A DNA stretch of 64,000 nt, taken from assembly GCA_036571765.1 (NCBI GenBank), contig BROE01000019.1, positions 7,420,930 to 7,484,929 on the forward strand. The letters are read 5' to 3'. Of the stretch, positions 39,380 to 50,857 are shown in pieces. Numbering within the stretch: position 1 is the stretch's first letter; each line of letters opens with the position of its first letter. The position numbers and the translations under genes are program-made. The notes under the pieces are model-generated. The model ran no database searches. It saw only the letters and a program-made list of their open reading frames with translations, and was not told the DNA's origin. This DNA comes from Plecoglossus altivelis. Its lineage: Eukaryota > Chordata > Actinopteri > Osmeriformes > Plecoglossidae.

Positions 39380-40731
39380 TTAGACATCACAAGTTATCCT
39401 CACTTTGTGTGCAATACTATATTGATATATCTGCTGGACAAAAGAAACTGGAAACTCTAGGCTGAAACAAGCCCGGTGTCTCCACAGCAACAGATAGTCT
39501 ATAGCAGTGGTTCTTAACCTGGGTTTGATCAGAGGTCAAGACACACACCTGACTCATATGGTTATTTGAATTTGGAGAAAGAAAAAAATCATATTTTAAT
39601 TTCCCAATTAACAAAGGGTTTGGTGAATGCGCATATGAAACTTGTAGGGTTCAGTAGCTCCAGCACGGCTAAGAACCACTGGTCTTTAGCCAACTGGGCA
39701 GAAGAGCAGAGATGATAGTGTTATAAAAGCTAAGTGCCCCATGCTCAGCTTACCTTTTCTCATCGCCTTCTTAATGAGGCTCTCCAGGTCCAGAGCTTGG
39801 GTGTTTCCTGGTTCACTCTTCAGGAGAATCCGGATGCATTTCAGTCCTCTTTCGTACTCCTGAAAGAAGGCAACATTCAACTACAGAGTTGGAGTTCCTT
39901 CACTTAAAAAAATAAAAAACGCATTATGGCATCACGTGAAGACGCGAAAAACACAGAATACCTTCACGTTACCTTTAGTTTGTAGTTTCCAATTGCCAGG
40001 TAAAACAAGTAGTCTCTCTGGTCATCTTTAGTTCCTTTGTGTATCAGTTCTGTACAAGTAGGTTATGACTCAATTATAACACCTTTCATGGTCATCCGTC
40101 TTAAAACTCTCTTAAAAATGTTCTTATTCTTTAAGTTCTTCCTGTTTAGACAGACACCTTGCAACGAGATAAACAATACCCAAATTGAACTTGAATCATT
40201 TATACGAGGACATATAGTCTACAGTTCACACTTATCGTTTATGGTGATAACATTTATTAGGACTTCGGTTTACCGTCTAGAAGAACTATGCCCTTCTTGA
40301 TGTCGTCGGAGGACTTGCTGCGGATCAGACACCATGCATACTCGAACTTTGTATCTTTGGTCACATCCGCTTTGGCAAGCTCGGCGTTATACTTCTTTTC
40401 AAATTTCTGCGAACGAAATGCAGTGTTAATTGCTACAATACTGACTTATTTGGATTAAGAAATAACACTTTCAGGATGGCAATGACGACGTGTTTCAGTC
40501 AATGGTTAAATGAACCATTGGCTAAAGCTAGGCTAGATAGCTCTGTTATCTAGCCGTACGAGTCCCGTACGACATTATTCGTACAAAACAGCCTCGATCA
40601 TTTTATACTCCCATTCGTCACATTAATCATCCTGCATGGAAAGGATATTCTGACCAACACATAAAAAGACACTGACATAAACTCACCGAAAGATCCTCCG
40701 GAGTTACAACTTCGTCAACAACAGCCTCCAT
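39205..40731 (-). CDS. fis1: Mitochondrial fission 1 protein
   Basis: This is a tail-anchored outer mitochondrial and peroxisomal membrane protein with a TPR-like bundle that acts in fission. Exons are 40687-40731, 40274-40406, 39973-40049, 39754-39859 and 39205-39299. They total 456 nt, or 151 residues (human 152). The start is MEAVVDEVVTPEDLSKFEKK. The TPR region carries YAWCLIRSKSSDDIKKGIVL, RDYLFYLAIGNYKLKEYERG and LLKSEPGNTQALDLESLI. The C-terminal anchor is VGMAIVGGIGLGVAGLAG, followed by the short basic tail SKKI. An in-frame upstream ATG at 40776 would add 15 residues. Confidence 0.96.
39337..39380. repeat. (ATC)n microsatellite in fis1 intron 4
   Basis: About 13 ATC units, about 40 bp upstream in transcript sense of the last fis1 exon acceptor. 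The Met-rich ORF through it is an artefact. Confidence 0.9.
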
Positions 40732-41170
40732 GTTTCCGGATACAGTAACAAGATAGTGCGTCATAATCGGAAACATGGTCGCTTTCCTTCTTACGACTTA
40801 TCATTAACTACGTGACCTTCATGTATAAACGCCTACACGATGTATTACAAACAAATCATATATAAAACCTAAAAAATATATTTTCCATCAACGTCACGTA
40901 ATTGTCTGGATGATTATTGAAGCGCTGCCATCTCAAGGATTTGGTCTGTGCACTTAATTGATTTAAAGCCACACTAATTAGGGCCAGGTCGTCCACAGGT
41001 GTGTGTTCGACACCCAATCAAAACAGCTTCTGACATGAGAAAGAGCCAGATTCAAATGAATAAGGAATCTCAAGAAGAAGAAAAAAAGAATTAGAATCCG
41101 CCTGCCCAACTACATTTTACAAACGGAAATATCTTGAACGTTTAAAATACCGAAGAGAAACATCCTAATC
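40732..41170. promoter_or_regulatory. Shared upstream region of fis1 and the zpax-like gene
   Basis: About 440 bp separates the divergent start codons of fis1 (minus) and zpax (plus). It must hold both promoters or a bidirectional one. No unambiguous TATA box or CpG-rich core could be assigned. An AT-rich patch lies at 40848-40885. Confidence 0.4.
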
Positions 41171-44100
41171 ATGAATGTCACAACATACATGTGGTAAGCT
41201 ATCAAAGAGACATACATTATGTCATACATTGAGTATGATTAAACGGTTGTTCACTAAATACGATATGGGTGTCTGCCAAATTGACGACTGTGCTTCACAA
41301 TACAGTACATTTTTCATACGTTTTGTTTACTTGCTATTTCAGCATATTGTGTTATCTACTACACATTTTCAGAGCTGATAACGCACCCTCGGGTAAGTAA
41401 AATGACGACACAAGTTCACCAAATCATTGCCTTGCTTCGTCTGGAACCTGTTGATAACGTTAAACCACGTCCTCGTTTTCTAAAGGGATGTTTAGAACCG
41501 AATGTCAGGATCGTCATTTCTGGGTCGCTGTCAGGTCACACAACCTTGGTACAAACTTCCGGTTCACTGTCCAAGGTGAGTGATGTTAAATCTGAAGGTC
41601 GAAATGATGAGCCATGTTCAAAATCATTTTGAGAGCTATCATGCAATAATTATATATTTTTTCCACATCTGAAATTGATTGACAGGTAGCGATGGACTCC
41701 ACATTCTGCGTAGACAACAGGCTGCAGAATGTGGCTACACCATGGTGTTGAATACCAAGGGGGACTTAGTCCTCAGAGTCTCTTTCTTGGCCTGCTTTGT
41801 CGTAAATGAGGTGATAAGCAATTAGAGGAGTGAATAAATTAGTGGGCCCTGCAGAATCGGAACGAAAACTCATAGGCTATTGAACACATGCATAGATATG
41901 GCAAACTGTAAGCTCTGTTTGTCTTCCAGAAAGATTCAGACTTCAGTCTGCTTGTGTGGTTTGTGCACCAAGATGAGCGTGGAGAGGAGAGGTCTTACCC
42001 GCTGCAGCTGATCTGTCTGCTTGAGCACCCCTGGAAACCCCGCGAGATCGTCTGTGAGGAGAACTACATGGAAGTGAGCAGAACTGAGAAATATGACCGT
42101 GACATGGCAAGGTTCTCCAATAGCACGTCTCAAACCTTGATTTCCTTGACTCGTCTGATGGGGATTGTCGTTGTGTCAGGTCTCCGTGAGGAAACGCCGC
42201 CCTCCTGCCGCTCACCAGGGGGTGGAGTGGATGTCTCCTCCACCTGAGGTGAGATCCCCCTCCTCTCCAGACCACCAACACTGCTCCTTCCTTACCAGGC
42301 TCCACAGCATCATCAGGTTAAACCTTCATCGTTGTGCGTGCTTCCAGATGTTGGATGAGGGGATGAGCGAGTGGCGGGTGGTGTTCCGCGTGCCCGGCCG
42401 CTACCAGGGGGCGGCGAGCCCCCCCGCCAAGAAGGAGACGGTCCCGGTGGAGACGGCCCAGCTCTTAGGGTACCATGTCACCGCCAGTGAGACACGCATC
42501 ACCCTGCGCTGTGCCTACGACTCCCGTCTCTCCTACAAGCTGCAGGTACTACTACTCTGAATACTCTATAGTCATACGCTACTGTTAGCCGTTCTTTTCT
42601 TCTCTTTTTTTCCTTATGTTTACCAAGATCAGGTGCCTCTTTCTTCTCGGGCTATTCATATACCGTAACCTTTTTTTTAATTGTCTCAGGAAAACGGTGT
42701 TGAAGTGGAGGCAGTAAGCGCTAGCATCCTGTATAAACACCAGTGGGCACTACTGCAAGTGGATGCATCCGTGGCCTGCACCACAAGTAGGTCTACTGTC
42801 AGCAAAAATAACTTAATGAATACACATCCACGTTCAAATGGAAACACATCAACTTATAAAATGTGTGCGAATCTTATCTCTCCGCTCTTCAAGAAAAGGT
42901 CACCATGGATGGAGGAAACCTTCTGTGGACATTCCCCAAGAGTCTGTCCCCACTGGTGAAGCCGCCCTTCACTGACAGGGGCCTGAAGCTGGGGGTGGAA
43001 GGACGCTTTGTCAGCGACTGCACAGCCAGACATCGAGGATATAACATTAAGGAACAGGGGGGAAACATAGAAATCAGGATTCCATTCGGAGCAGAAGGAG
43101 GCTATATCAAGGTATAGAGGGGGAATGTAGATGGTCACCTACACTTAACCGCTATACCTAGCCCCTCTATTTGAATGAAGCTTTGGATAGAAGCTTCTAG
43201 TAAAATACATCAAATGGAAGGTGTCCCTCTCCCTCCCAGAGCCATGTGCTGGATGGCCATTACTTCCAGTCCTACTTCCTGGATCTGTTCTACATGCAGC
43301 AGTGGGAGGATGCTCATTGGCCAATGACAGCATACCGCTCTTACAGGTCCCTGTCAATCATGCACCTCCCCCAAACGCCCAAACTCATCAACGGCAAGTC
43401 TCTTAGCAACACCAACCAACTAGACGCCTTTACAGCATTTTACCTGGTTTTGTCTTGATGACCAGGATGTTCATGGCATATTTGTTTGTTGCTGTGCTGC
43501 AGTGACGATGGCATCGGAGCATGTGTTCTCTGTAGCTGTGGGCTCCTTCCCTCCGGATGTCTCCCTCTCCTACGTCAGTATCGGGGGGCAGACTGTGTCC
43601 TGGGCTGAGGCGCCGAATCTTGGTGTCAGGCTCTCAGAAGTCCCGTTTCCAAATGGCACCCATGGTTACCTGCTCCAAATACCTTTCTCACACCCCCTGG
43701 TGTCCCAGAAGGTGAGGACAGAGGCAGTTAAATCCCAGTAAATCCTCCAGTCTGTCTCCATCTTATACTGAGTCTGGTTTCTGTCCTCTCCTAGTATGTA
43801 GGGGATGGTTTTAGAAACTACAGACTGGTTGGGGCCTTCACCTTCATCCTCTCCCAGAACGGAGAGACCTTCCACCACCCCATCTCAGTGGAGACGGACC
43901 TGAAAGATGTTGGTCAGTCGGCTCATGAGGCAGCAGCTGAACTCTCGTTTTATTCAATCATTTTTCATAACTGCATGCGTCCGCCCGAAGCCACATGTAG
44001 CCAATAGGGCGTACAGAGAAAATGCATGTGACAGGAAGTTTATGCTTTTTAATACGGCTTCTCTCCAGTCCCAACTAACCATGTCCTGCGATCTGTGTGT

Positions 44101-45501
44101 CCTGCAGTCCCGCCCCAGGTAGAGGGAGACTGTACGGACGGAGGGGTTCTGCTGCTGGTGCATCATGGGAACCTGATCTCCCAGTGGGAGGTGTATGTCG
44201 GCGGCCGGAAGCTGGACCATGAGCTGGTGGAGCTGGCGGGCTATGAGCTGACGTCCATGAAGAACTATTCCACCTTACTGATCCCTCTCTATGGCCTGGG
44301 CATGACCTATGAGGTGGGGATGGAACTATCCAGGGAAGGGGGGTGAGCTGCTGTACAGATCTGATCACTGATCTGCTTCTTCTGATCCTGACAGGGTCTG
44401 GGTCTTCAGGGTCTGATGGTAAATGTAGGGGTGAGGGTGGAGGACAAGGTGACGTCCAGACTGGAGAGCACCTTCACCCAGCAATGCGTCTTTCCTGTGA
44501 AGGAACTGCTTGGTAAAACGATCTAAAGTTCACACTATCCTCATCCCAGTCCCCCAGATCCCCATCCACCTGTTTGCTGTTGCTGTTGGTTGCTGTTTCA
44601 CTCGGTGTCCACAGGGCCACTCACATAAAGGTTTTAGTCATTAATTCTACTGTAGACATTTTCTTTTCCAAAGAGATGTACATGGGAAGGATTTGAACCT
44701 GGGCAGGCCTGCAGGCAAATATTCTACTTCAGAACCACGCCCACGCCTTTTTTAACCTGGTAATGTGCCCCCCCCCCCCCCCAGTGTGTCTCCCCGACGA
44801 CAAAATGGTGGTGATGGTGGACCTGTCCTCGACCTCCCCGGATGTAGATCCCAGTCTCACCTCTTTACTGGACCCCAGCTGTACCCCGGCCTTAGTGGAC
44901 AGGACGCGGGCCATCTACAGCTTCTCTCTGGACTCCTGTGGCACCGTCAGAAACGTGAGAGCGAACTCACTCTGTTTAAAGGCAAAGTGTTGGAAGACTC
45001 TTTACAGATGTACAGTAAGCCAAAGTATGGTTGTCCACTCGTTTCTGATGCTGTGTCTGCATTAATCTGTCGCAGGTGGACGAGGACCATGTGGTATACA
45101 CCAATGAAGTGAGATATTCCCCAACAGACCAGAAGGCCCCTCATCCCCTCTTCAGGTGAGACTTTGGTCTTCGTCGCTGTTCAGCATCCCTCTTCCAGTG
45201 GTCCAACACATGGATGAATTGACTTCCCTCCTTAGGGTCCCTGTTGGCTGTGCCCATCCGGTCAATGGCAGTCGCTCCCTGTCCCTCTACTACCCCAGGC
45301 ACATCTCCCCCTGGGCCCCCAGCAGGGCACCTCGCTCCTGGCTCTTCCCTCCCCAGAACAGGGGTTCAGAATTCAGCATCAGCCATTCATCAAAGGTGAG
45401 GTCTGGAGACCCTGCGGTGAGAGTTGCATACATCTAACAGGGATGGCACTCTAATGACAAATCTTTTTCTTCAGGGGCACAAGGAAAATATTTCCAACTA
45501 A
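41171..45501 (+). CDS. Zona pellucida protein AX-like egg-coat protein
   Basis: This is a secreted oocyte glycoprotein of the ZPAX type, with repeated ZP-N-like domains. Exons are 41171-41193, 41343-41392, 41486-41575, 41686-41810, 41930-42073, 42180-42248, 42348-42545, 42690-42786, 42894-43111, 43240-43393, 43503-43711, 43795-43912, 44108-44313, 44395-44512, 44785-44954, 45076-45155, 45236-45395 and 45475-45501, for 751 residues. The first two exons give a signal peptide (MNVTTYMCILCYLLHIF). The N-terminal domain has TECQDRHFWVAVRSHNLG and AAECGYTMVLNTKGD, as in ZPAX. The last domain resembles the ZP-N half of a ZP module (VCLPDDKMVV, DPSCTP, SLDSCGTV, VYTNEVRY, RVPVGCAHP). No ZP-C half follows, and the model ends GHKENISN then TAA. 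The intron at 43394-43502 is GC-AG. The end of the gene is the least certain part. Confidence 0.85.
43394..43502 (+). other. GC-AG intron of the zpax-like gene
   Basis: The donor is AACG/GCAAGT and the acceptor CTGCAG. The join gives phase 1 (G|TG) and keeps the frame from TPKLIN into VTMASEH. No in-frame GT donor is available. GCAAGT is the usual form of the minor GC-AG class. Confidence 0.8.
44672..44737 (-). repeat. tRNA-derived SINE fragment in zpax intron
   Basis: On the minus strand it reads as an A-box-like start, then AGAATATTTGCCTGCAGGCC, then CCCAGGTTCAAATCC, a typical B box. It lies between exons 14 and 15. Confidence 0.55.
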
Positions 45502-45752
45502 TAGGTGATGACAAACGGTTGTCAGCATTTACACATCTTACAAAGTAGTCATAGACATCAACACAATCTCCCGAGGAACTCTGCTGGGTGCTATGACATG
45601 CTTGACTGTTTTGGGTTTCCTGCCGTTGGAAGTCCTCCTGTCCTCCAGGGGGCATGTGCGCTCCTGAGAGCTGAGCAAGGCCCATCTGTGCAGAGTACCA
45701 GGCTGGCCCAGAGGCCACTTTCGTTTCACTTGAGTGATCAGTACAAAAGTAC

Positions 45753-45758
45753 AATAAA
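45753..45758 (+). terminator. zpax polyadenylation signal
   Basis: AATAAA lies about 250 bases after the zpax stop and only about 26 bases before the opposite-strand signals of arhgef15. Confidence 0.7.
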
Positions 45759-45783
45759 ACGTCAACTTGCAAAATTGTGTGAT

Positions 45784-45800
45784 TTTATTTATAATTTATT
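45784..45800 (-). terminator. arhgef15 polyadenylation signals
   Basis: There are two minus-strand AATAAA motifs (45784-45789 and 45795-45800), 167-183 bases past the arhgef15 stop. Together with the plus-strand signal at 45753 they imply that the two transcripts overlap at their 3' ends. Confidence 0.7.
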
Positions 45801-45966
45801 GATAGATAAAATAAAGAAATGGCTACATGTAGATATTTAATTTGTACATAAAATGATGACAAAATAATTTGTGGTTGGATCCCTGTGATGAGAACTGGTC
45901 CTAGTGATTTGGAAACTGTAGTGAGAGGAGTCTGTCGATAGCTGACAGTCAGGACCAGTATGTTCC

Positions 45967-48900
45967 TCAGCTTTCTGTTCTTATGGCAGCGGTTGCCTGA
46001 CTGATCCGGAACTGTTCCCGAAGATTCCGTCTCCTCACGTGTTCGTTTGTTATCTCCACGACAACCGTGGAAGGAAACCAGCCTTTCTCGTTGTCCAGGA
46101 GACGGAGACCCTCGTACCAACCTGGGGGGGGGGAGATATCAATGTAAACAGGATGTTTTCATCTGGATTGGCCATAGAAGACAAGTCTTTCCTTGCCTAA
46201 TGCAGTCCAGTTTTTTCCAATTATTCTTTTCTTTAACCTACCTTCCTGGGTCTTCCGCAGCACATTGATGATGTCTGTCAGTTCCAGAGACAGCTCGTCA
46301 CGTTGTTGGGCTTGGTAGGTTTCCACACACTGAACCTGTGGACAGTCTGAAACAGAGCCAAACTTTATTTTCCATCCAGGATTGAAATTATTCTTTGTCA
46401 ATACCTTCATCCAAACACACAGGGCACCAAGAGAACAGCTTCCCTCTATCCTAGGAGTCCACAGCCATTTCTCTGGAAGTCTTCAAGTTCAAATATATGG
46501 CAAAGTGTCCTATGAAGACACCATTCAGTGTGTCCATGTGCCAGACTACCTACCCCAGTCCTCATACACCACCTCCTGTGTATTGAGTTCACTCATGGAG
46601 GGGAACGCTCCAATCCATCTGTGCATGTCTACCCTACAACAGACACAGATCGTCACACACAATATCCACCTGCCTTCTCCTCCAGCCGGCTACTTGGTTG
46701 TCTTAAAGGAGGGTTAGAAAGAGAAATGAGGAAGATGTGTATCGACTCTGAAGTCAACGACTCATGCTAGGTGAGCTCACCCCGAGGGAGCCTTCAGTAG
46801 ACGTTCGCTGGCCTGACCTTGGTGGTTCTCCAGCAGCAGCAGAGAGAAGGAATGCTCGTACCTGGACCCCAGCTCACCTGTGTCTACTGCCTTTACCTGA
46901 ACCAGAGCACGATGGGCGTGGTCTATCACTACGTAGCGCTCCGGGCTGGAGAGGAGGTGAAGGTGGGTGAAAGGAGAGGGGTGAGATGGAGAAATTACAG
47001 TGAATTGGTGGAAAGGTGGGAGAGGAACAGAGAAAAGGTGGAAGGTGAACAACACAATTTCACACTACGTTTCCTCAAAGCTCACCTCTTCTTATGCGTC
47101 ACGAGGAGAAGGTCGTTGAAGAGGAAGAGGTAGAGGGAGGTGAGCTTGAGTCCGAAGCCGAAGAGCGTCGCTCCCTTGGTCAGCTCCTGCAGTTCTCCTT
47201 GCTTCTCCAGCCAGCGGGTCGTGGAGATGAGGGGGACGGCCTGCGGGGGACAGGGGACAGTGGTTGGTGACCCATCGCTCCGTCATCCACGCTCCTCATC
47301 CTGGCTGCTGTCGAGGTTTGGTGGGCAGTGTGACGGAGGAGAGGAGACGACGCACCTTGAGCTGGTGAAACTCCAGTCTGTTGCTGATCTGGATGAGCTC
47401 CTCCATCTGCTTCATTTGACCCACCATATTGTTGGATTTCTTGATCAGCTGAGAACGTTTTTGCGTTATAGCACCACGTTAAATTAGGGCTCAAAAAGTC
47501 AACTGTTGAACCAAGATGTTATCGCACAGTGGTGGCATTCGTGGTTCTTAGGGTATCACTTGAAAACGTCTGGCATCGAGATGTTGTGCTGTTTTTGGCG
47601 ACTGAGCTGTGGTTGCTTTGCTATGTAGTGACTAAATACAAACCATTCTTTGACTCTGATACCATCAGAACTGTCCCTTCTTGACCTTCTGTTGTGTTAA
47701 TTCACTTGGAAGAAAAGTATCAGCTCAATGACCGTATTGTCAAAACGCGAGCATGCTCGCGTGAGACCAGCTTACCTCGGAGACGGTGGTCAGAGCCAGC
47801 GTGGCGCTGTGCTCCTCTTTGCTGCCCTCCTGAGTCCTCTTCAGAATGTTCTAGAACACACAGAAACAACTTGGTTACATGGTGCAAGCAGCTGACAGGT
47901 AGGTCGTGGATGAAAAAAGCAGCCAAACCCCAGAGCTCTCTCTCTCTCTCTCTCTCTCTGCCCCAGCCTCGTCCGCAGCGGCTGGGTCTACCGCTCACCT
48001 GCACCAGGATCTTGATGCGGGTGATCCTCTGCAGAGGCAGCAGGAGGAAGGAGGTGAAAGGCAGTCGACGACACAGAGGAGACGCCTCCAGCCTCCCCAT
48101 AACCAAAGCAAACGCCTTGTTGCTCTCTCTGCACGGCGAAGGGGTGAGATGGGGGGTTGGCTAGCAGACACATCATTCGTTGGACTTTTAGGTGTACTAA
48201 GCAGTGTTGGTGGGGGCAAAAGCCTTTTTTAACCAGCGTATATGATGATGTTATACATATAATTGAAGGTACATGTTGTAGAGAAAGAGGGGGGGGGTCT
48301 TCAGCAACTGGGACTCACATTAAGGAGCTGTATGCCTTCTCTTGGTAGCCTTGGTCACGGATGTAATCAATGTAGACGTTAAAGTTGTCCTCGGCGTGTT
48401 TGTGGATGATGTCACACACATCACTTATGGTGATGCCTTCATCCACCCTCTCCAGCAGATCATTCAAGAATCTAGAATCAAGATTCGCACGAATCAGTTT
48501 TTTCGGCCCCCTGGCCTGGGTTGAAGATCATGATGTAGAGATATGGTGTGGAAAGACAGAGGCGGAGACGACACGTTCAGCCAGGACGAGAGGAGCTGAA
48601 AAGAGTCTAGGTGATTTCTACTTCCTGTCCGTCTGTCCGTCTGATGGTCACACGTACCTCCCGCTGACCTCAGACACGTCCAGGATGTTGGAGAAGAGGA
48701 TCGTCTTGTCGTGAATGAGAAGCGTCCCCTCCAGGTCGCGCGACATCAGGAAGTGATCTGTGAGCACTCTGAGGGAGCGCAGGTAGGATGCTTCTGAGGT
48801 GAGCACCTCAAACATGCTCTGACAGACAGGAAGTAGCCCACAGACAGGAAGTTGCCCACATCATGCGAGGTGTCACAATACTTCATAATAAAACTACAAA

Positions 48901-50857
48901 TCACATCGCTGGCACTTTTGATCCCGGATGTTCTGCTGTACTTTCTACATGTACTATTTGCATGTCGCTTTAGATAAAAAGTATCCTAAACAAAATGTAA
49001 TGGTGTCTCATTTCTCATGATAACATGAAACAGTAACAACTTCCATCTCCTCCTTGTTCATCTTCACCTCCTGCCTCTGCAGCTCCTGGTAGGGTAGACT
49101 CTTCAGAAGACCGCTTTGCTGAACCACAGGCAGGTCCCGCCACAGAGTGACGTCCCCTGGGCCCTTTCTTGGCTCAGCCAGGCCAGCAGTCCCCAGGGCC
49201 CAACTCCTCCTCAGATCCCCCTGCAACCCTCCCTTCATCCCACCTCCCTCACACACTTTCTGGACACGCAGGGCCTCCTTGATAGCCTCTGCCTGGTAGA
49301 CCTGGTACAGTGGCACTGGAGAACACAAGATCAGTTGGTCATAGGTTCAAATCCCCCCCTTTGCTTTGCTTTTACAGAACCATCTGCTAAACAAACACGT
49401 TATGATGACAAAGGCGAGTCGTCTCCTACCGTTCTCCCTCCGAGACTCCCAGTCTGAAGAGATCCTCCGGGGGCCATCTGAAAGGGCCCTGCATCTGTGG
49501 ACAACAACCATCACAATGCTCAGCTTGGGGCCCTAAAACATGAGTGAGTATCATGTGTAGTGTCAAGAACACCCTGGAGCATTCCTATCACTGACTGTGT
49601 GGTGCTGAGTTGCTTTCATCTAACTGACTTACTCCTCTCCTTCCACTGCATCTGCTTGGTCCTCTCCATCCAAGTCATCGTAGAAAGAGGCGGGAGCGTT
49701 CAGTGGCTGAGAGGAGATGGGGGCAGGGCTGGAGGCCGTGGACTGGAGGGGCAGGGGGGGCAGGGGGGGCAGAGGGGGCAGAGGGCGCTGGCTGGGCACA
49801 CGAGCAGGTTTCAAAGGATGGGGACGCTGGGGGATGGGAGGGCGACGCTGGGAGATGGGAGGGCGGGGGGGCAGGGGGACGTTCCTTTTTTTACTTTGTT
49901 TAGCGCTGCAGGTCTGGGTAGTAGAGGATGCTGCTGGCGTCTGTTTTGTAGGTGATCTGTGAGGGCCAGCGTTTGCAAAGGAGGGATCTGGAGGCGTTTG
50001 GAGGAGTGTGAGATAGTTTGGGAGATCTGTCAGGAAATCGTACTCCTTGTCCACCGGAGACAAGTTGTGTTGGTCCCTGAGTGTCTCAAGCTTCTGCTTT
50101 GAATCTTCCTCCCCGATACATTTATACACTCCCTCCTCCGCCTGCTCTCCTCCTCCTCTCCCCTTGTCAGCGTCCATGTCATCATCCGCATACTCATCCA
50201 AGTCCCACATCGGCACCCAGACCAGCTTCATCCCTGGTCTTCGCTCCTGACAAATGCAGCGTTGTTGTGTCGCAAGTCCACCACTTGAGGGCGCAGCTAG
50301 ACTTTTGTCTTGATCCACAGTCACACCGACAGACACATTCTCTTCACGTCCATCAGGTGCTGAAAGTACAGAGGTGTGTTGAGCTTGTTATGTTGTGTCA
50401 CATTTTAAACATATATTAACTGGTAATTTCCAAGCACAACACATTTCTTAAAATGACACATCTGGCCATTGTACTTAAAGTTTCACTGGAGAAGTGAGTT
50501 TGGTCGTGTAAATATCCAACCTGATCTGTTCCCTGGTTGCTGGGAAGGTATCCGCACGCTCTGGTGTCTACTGGAATTCCTCCTGTGAGCCATGAGATAG
50601 GACTGGGGTGTCATGGTCACTTGTCTCTGTGCGCTGGACGTCAGTGGCATTGTAGCTTCCGTGAGAGGCTGGCCTGCTTCTGGAAGTAACCCAGAAAGAA
50701 GCTTGGTTTTCTCAGTCCACTTCTCCCTCTTGTCCTGGGTCTTGCTGCTCTGGATACTGTCCACTGACAGCCTTTGGCTTGTCCTTTTTACGTTCGACTC
50801 TTTGAGATTGGGTTTAGGGGCAATCCGTGGGCGTCGTTGCAATTTCTCCATGTCCAT
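45967..50857 (-). CDS. arhgef15: Rho guanine nucleotide exchange factor 15-like (ephexin family)
   Basis: This is a RhoA-type GEF; in mammals ARHGEF15 acts in vascular cells and downstream of EphB2. Exons are 50521-50857, 49633-50359, 49430-49494, 49068-49315, 48658-48818, 48319-48471, 47999-48128, 47776-47850, 47356-47448, 47086-47240, 46781-46945, 46554-46633, 46242-46346 and 45967-46121, for 882 residues (human 841). The N-terminal third is Pro-rich, with VWVPMWDLDEY and a run of PPLPPL motifs. LYQVYQAEAI and TLWRDLPVVQQSGLL match the ARHGEF15 pre-DH segment. The DH domain starts FEVLTSEASYLRSLRVL and includes FTSFLLLPLQRITRIKILVQ. The PH domain covers exons 10-12 (RWIGAFPSM). A complete SH3 fold follows (ELSLELTDIINVL, WYEGLRLLDNEKGWFPSTVV), and the tail ends EHVRRRNLREQF. 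Confidence 0.92.
47939..47960. repeat. (CT)n tract in arhgef15 intron
   Basis: About 10 CT units beside the exon at 47999-48128. Confidence 0.85.
48962..48985 (+). repeat. Fish interspersed-repeat tail motif in arhgef15 intron
   Basis: TGTCGCTTTAGATAAAAAGT followed by ATCCTAAAC matches the recurring GTCGCTTTGGATAAAAGCGT tail sequence. Confidence 0.5.
49325..49400 (+). repeat. SINE remnant (tRNA 3' half plus tail) in arhgef15 intron
   Basis: CATAGGTTCAAATCCCCC looks like a tRNA T arm and B box. It is followed by the tail-like CTTTTACAGAACCATCTGC and then TAAAC. Confidence 0.55.

Noticed and set aside
45434..45772. 112-residue minus-strand ORF between zpax and arhgef15
   Set aside because: It lies beyond the arhgef15 polyadenylation signals and has no domain. 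It overlaps the zpax 3' end in antisense.
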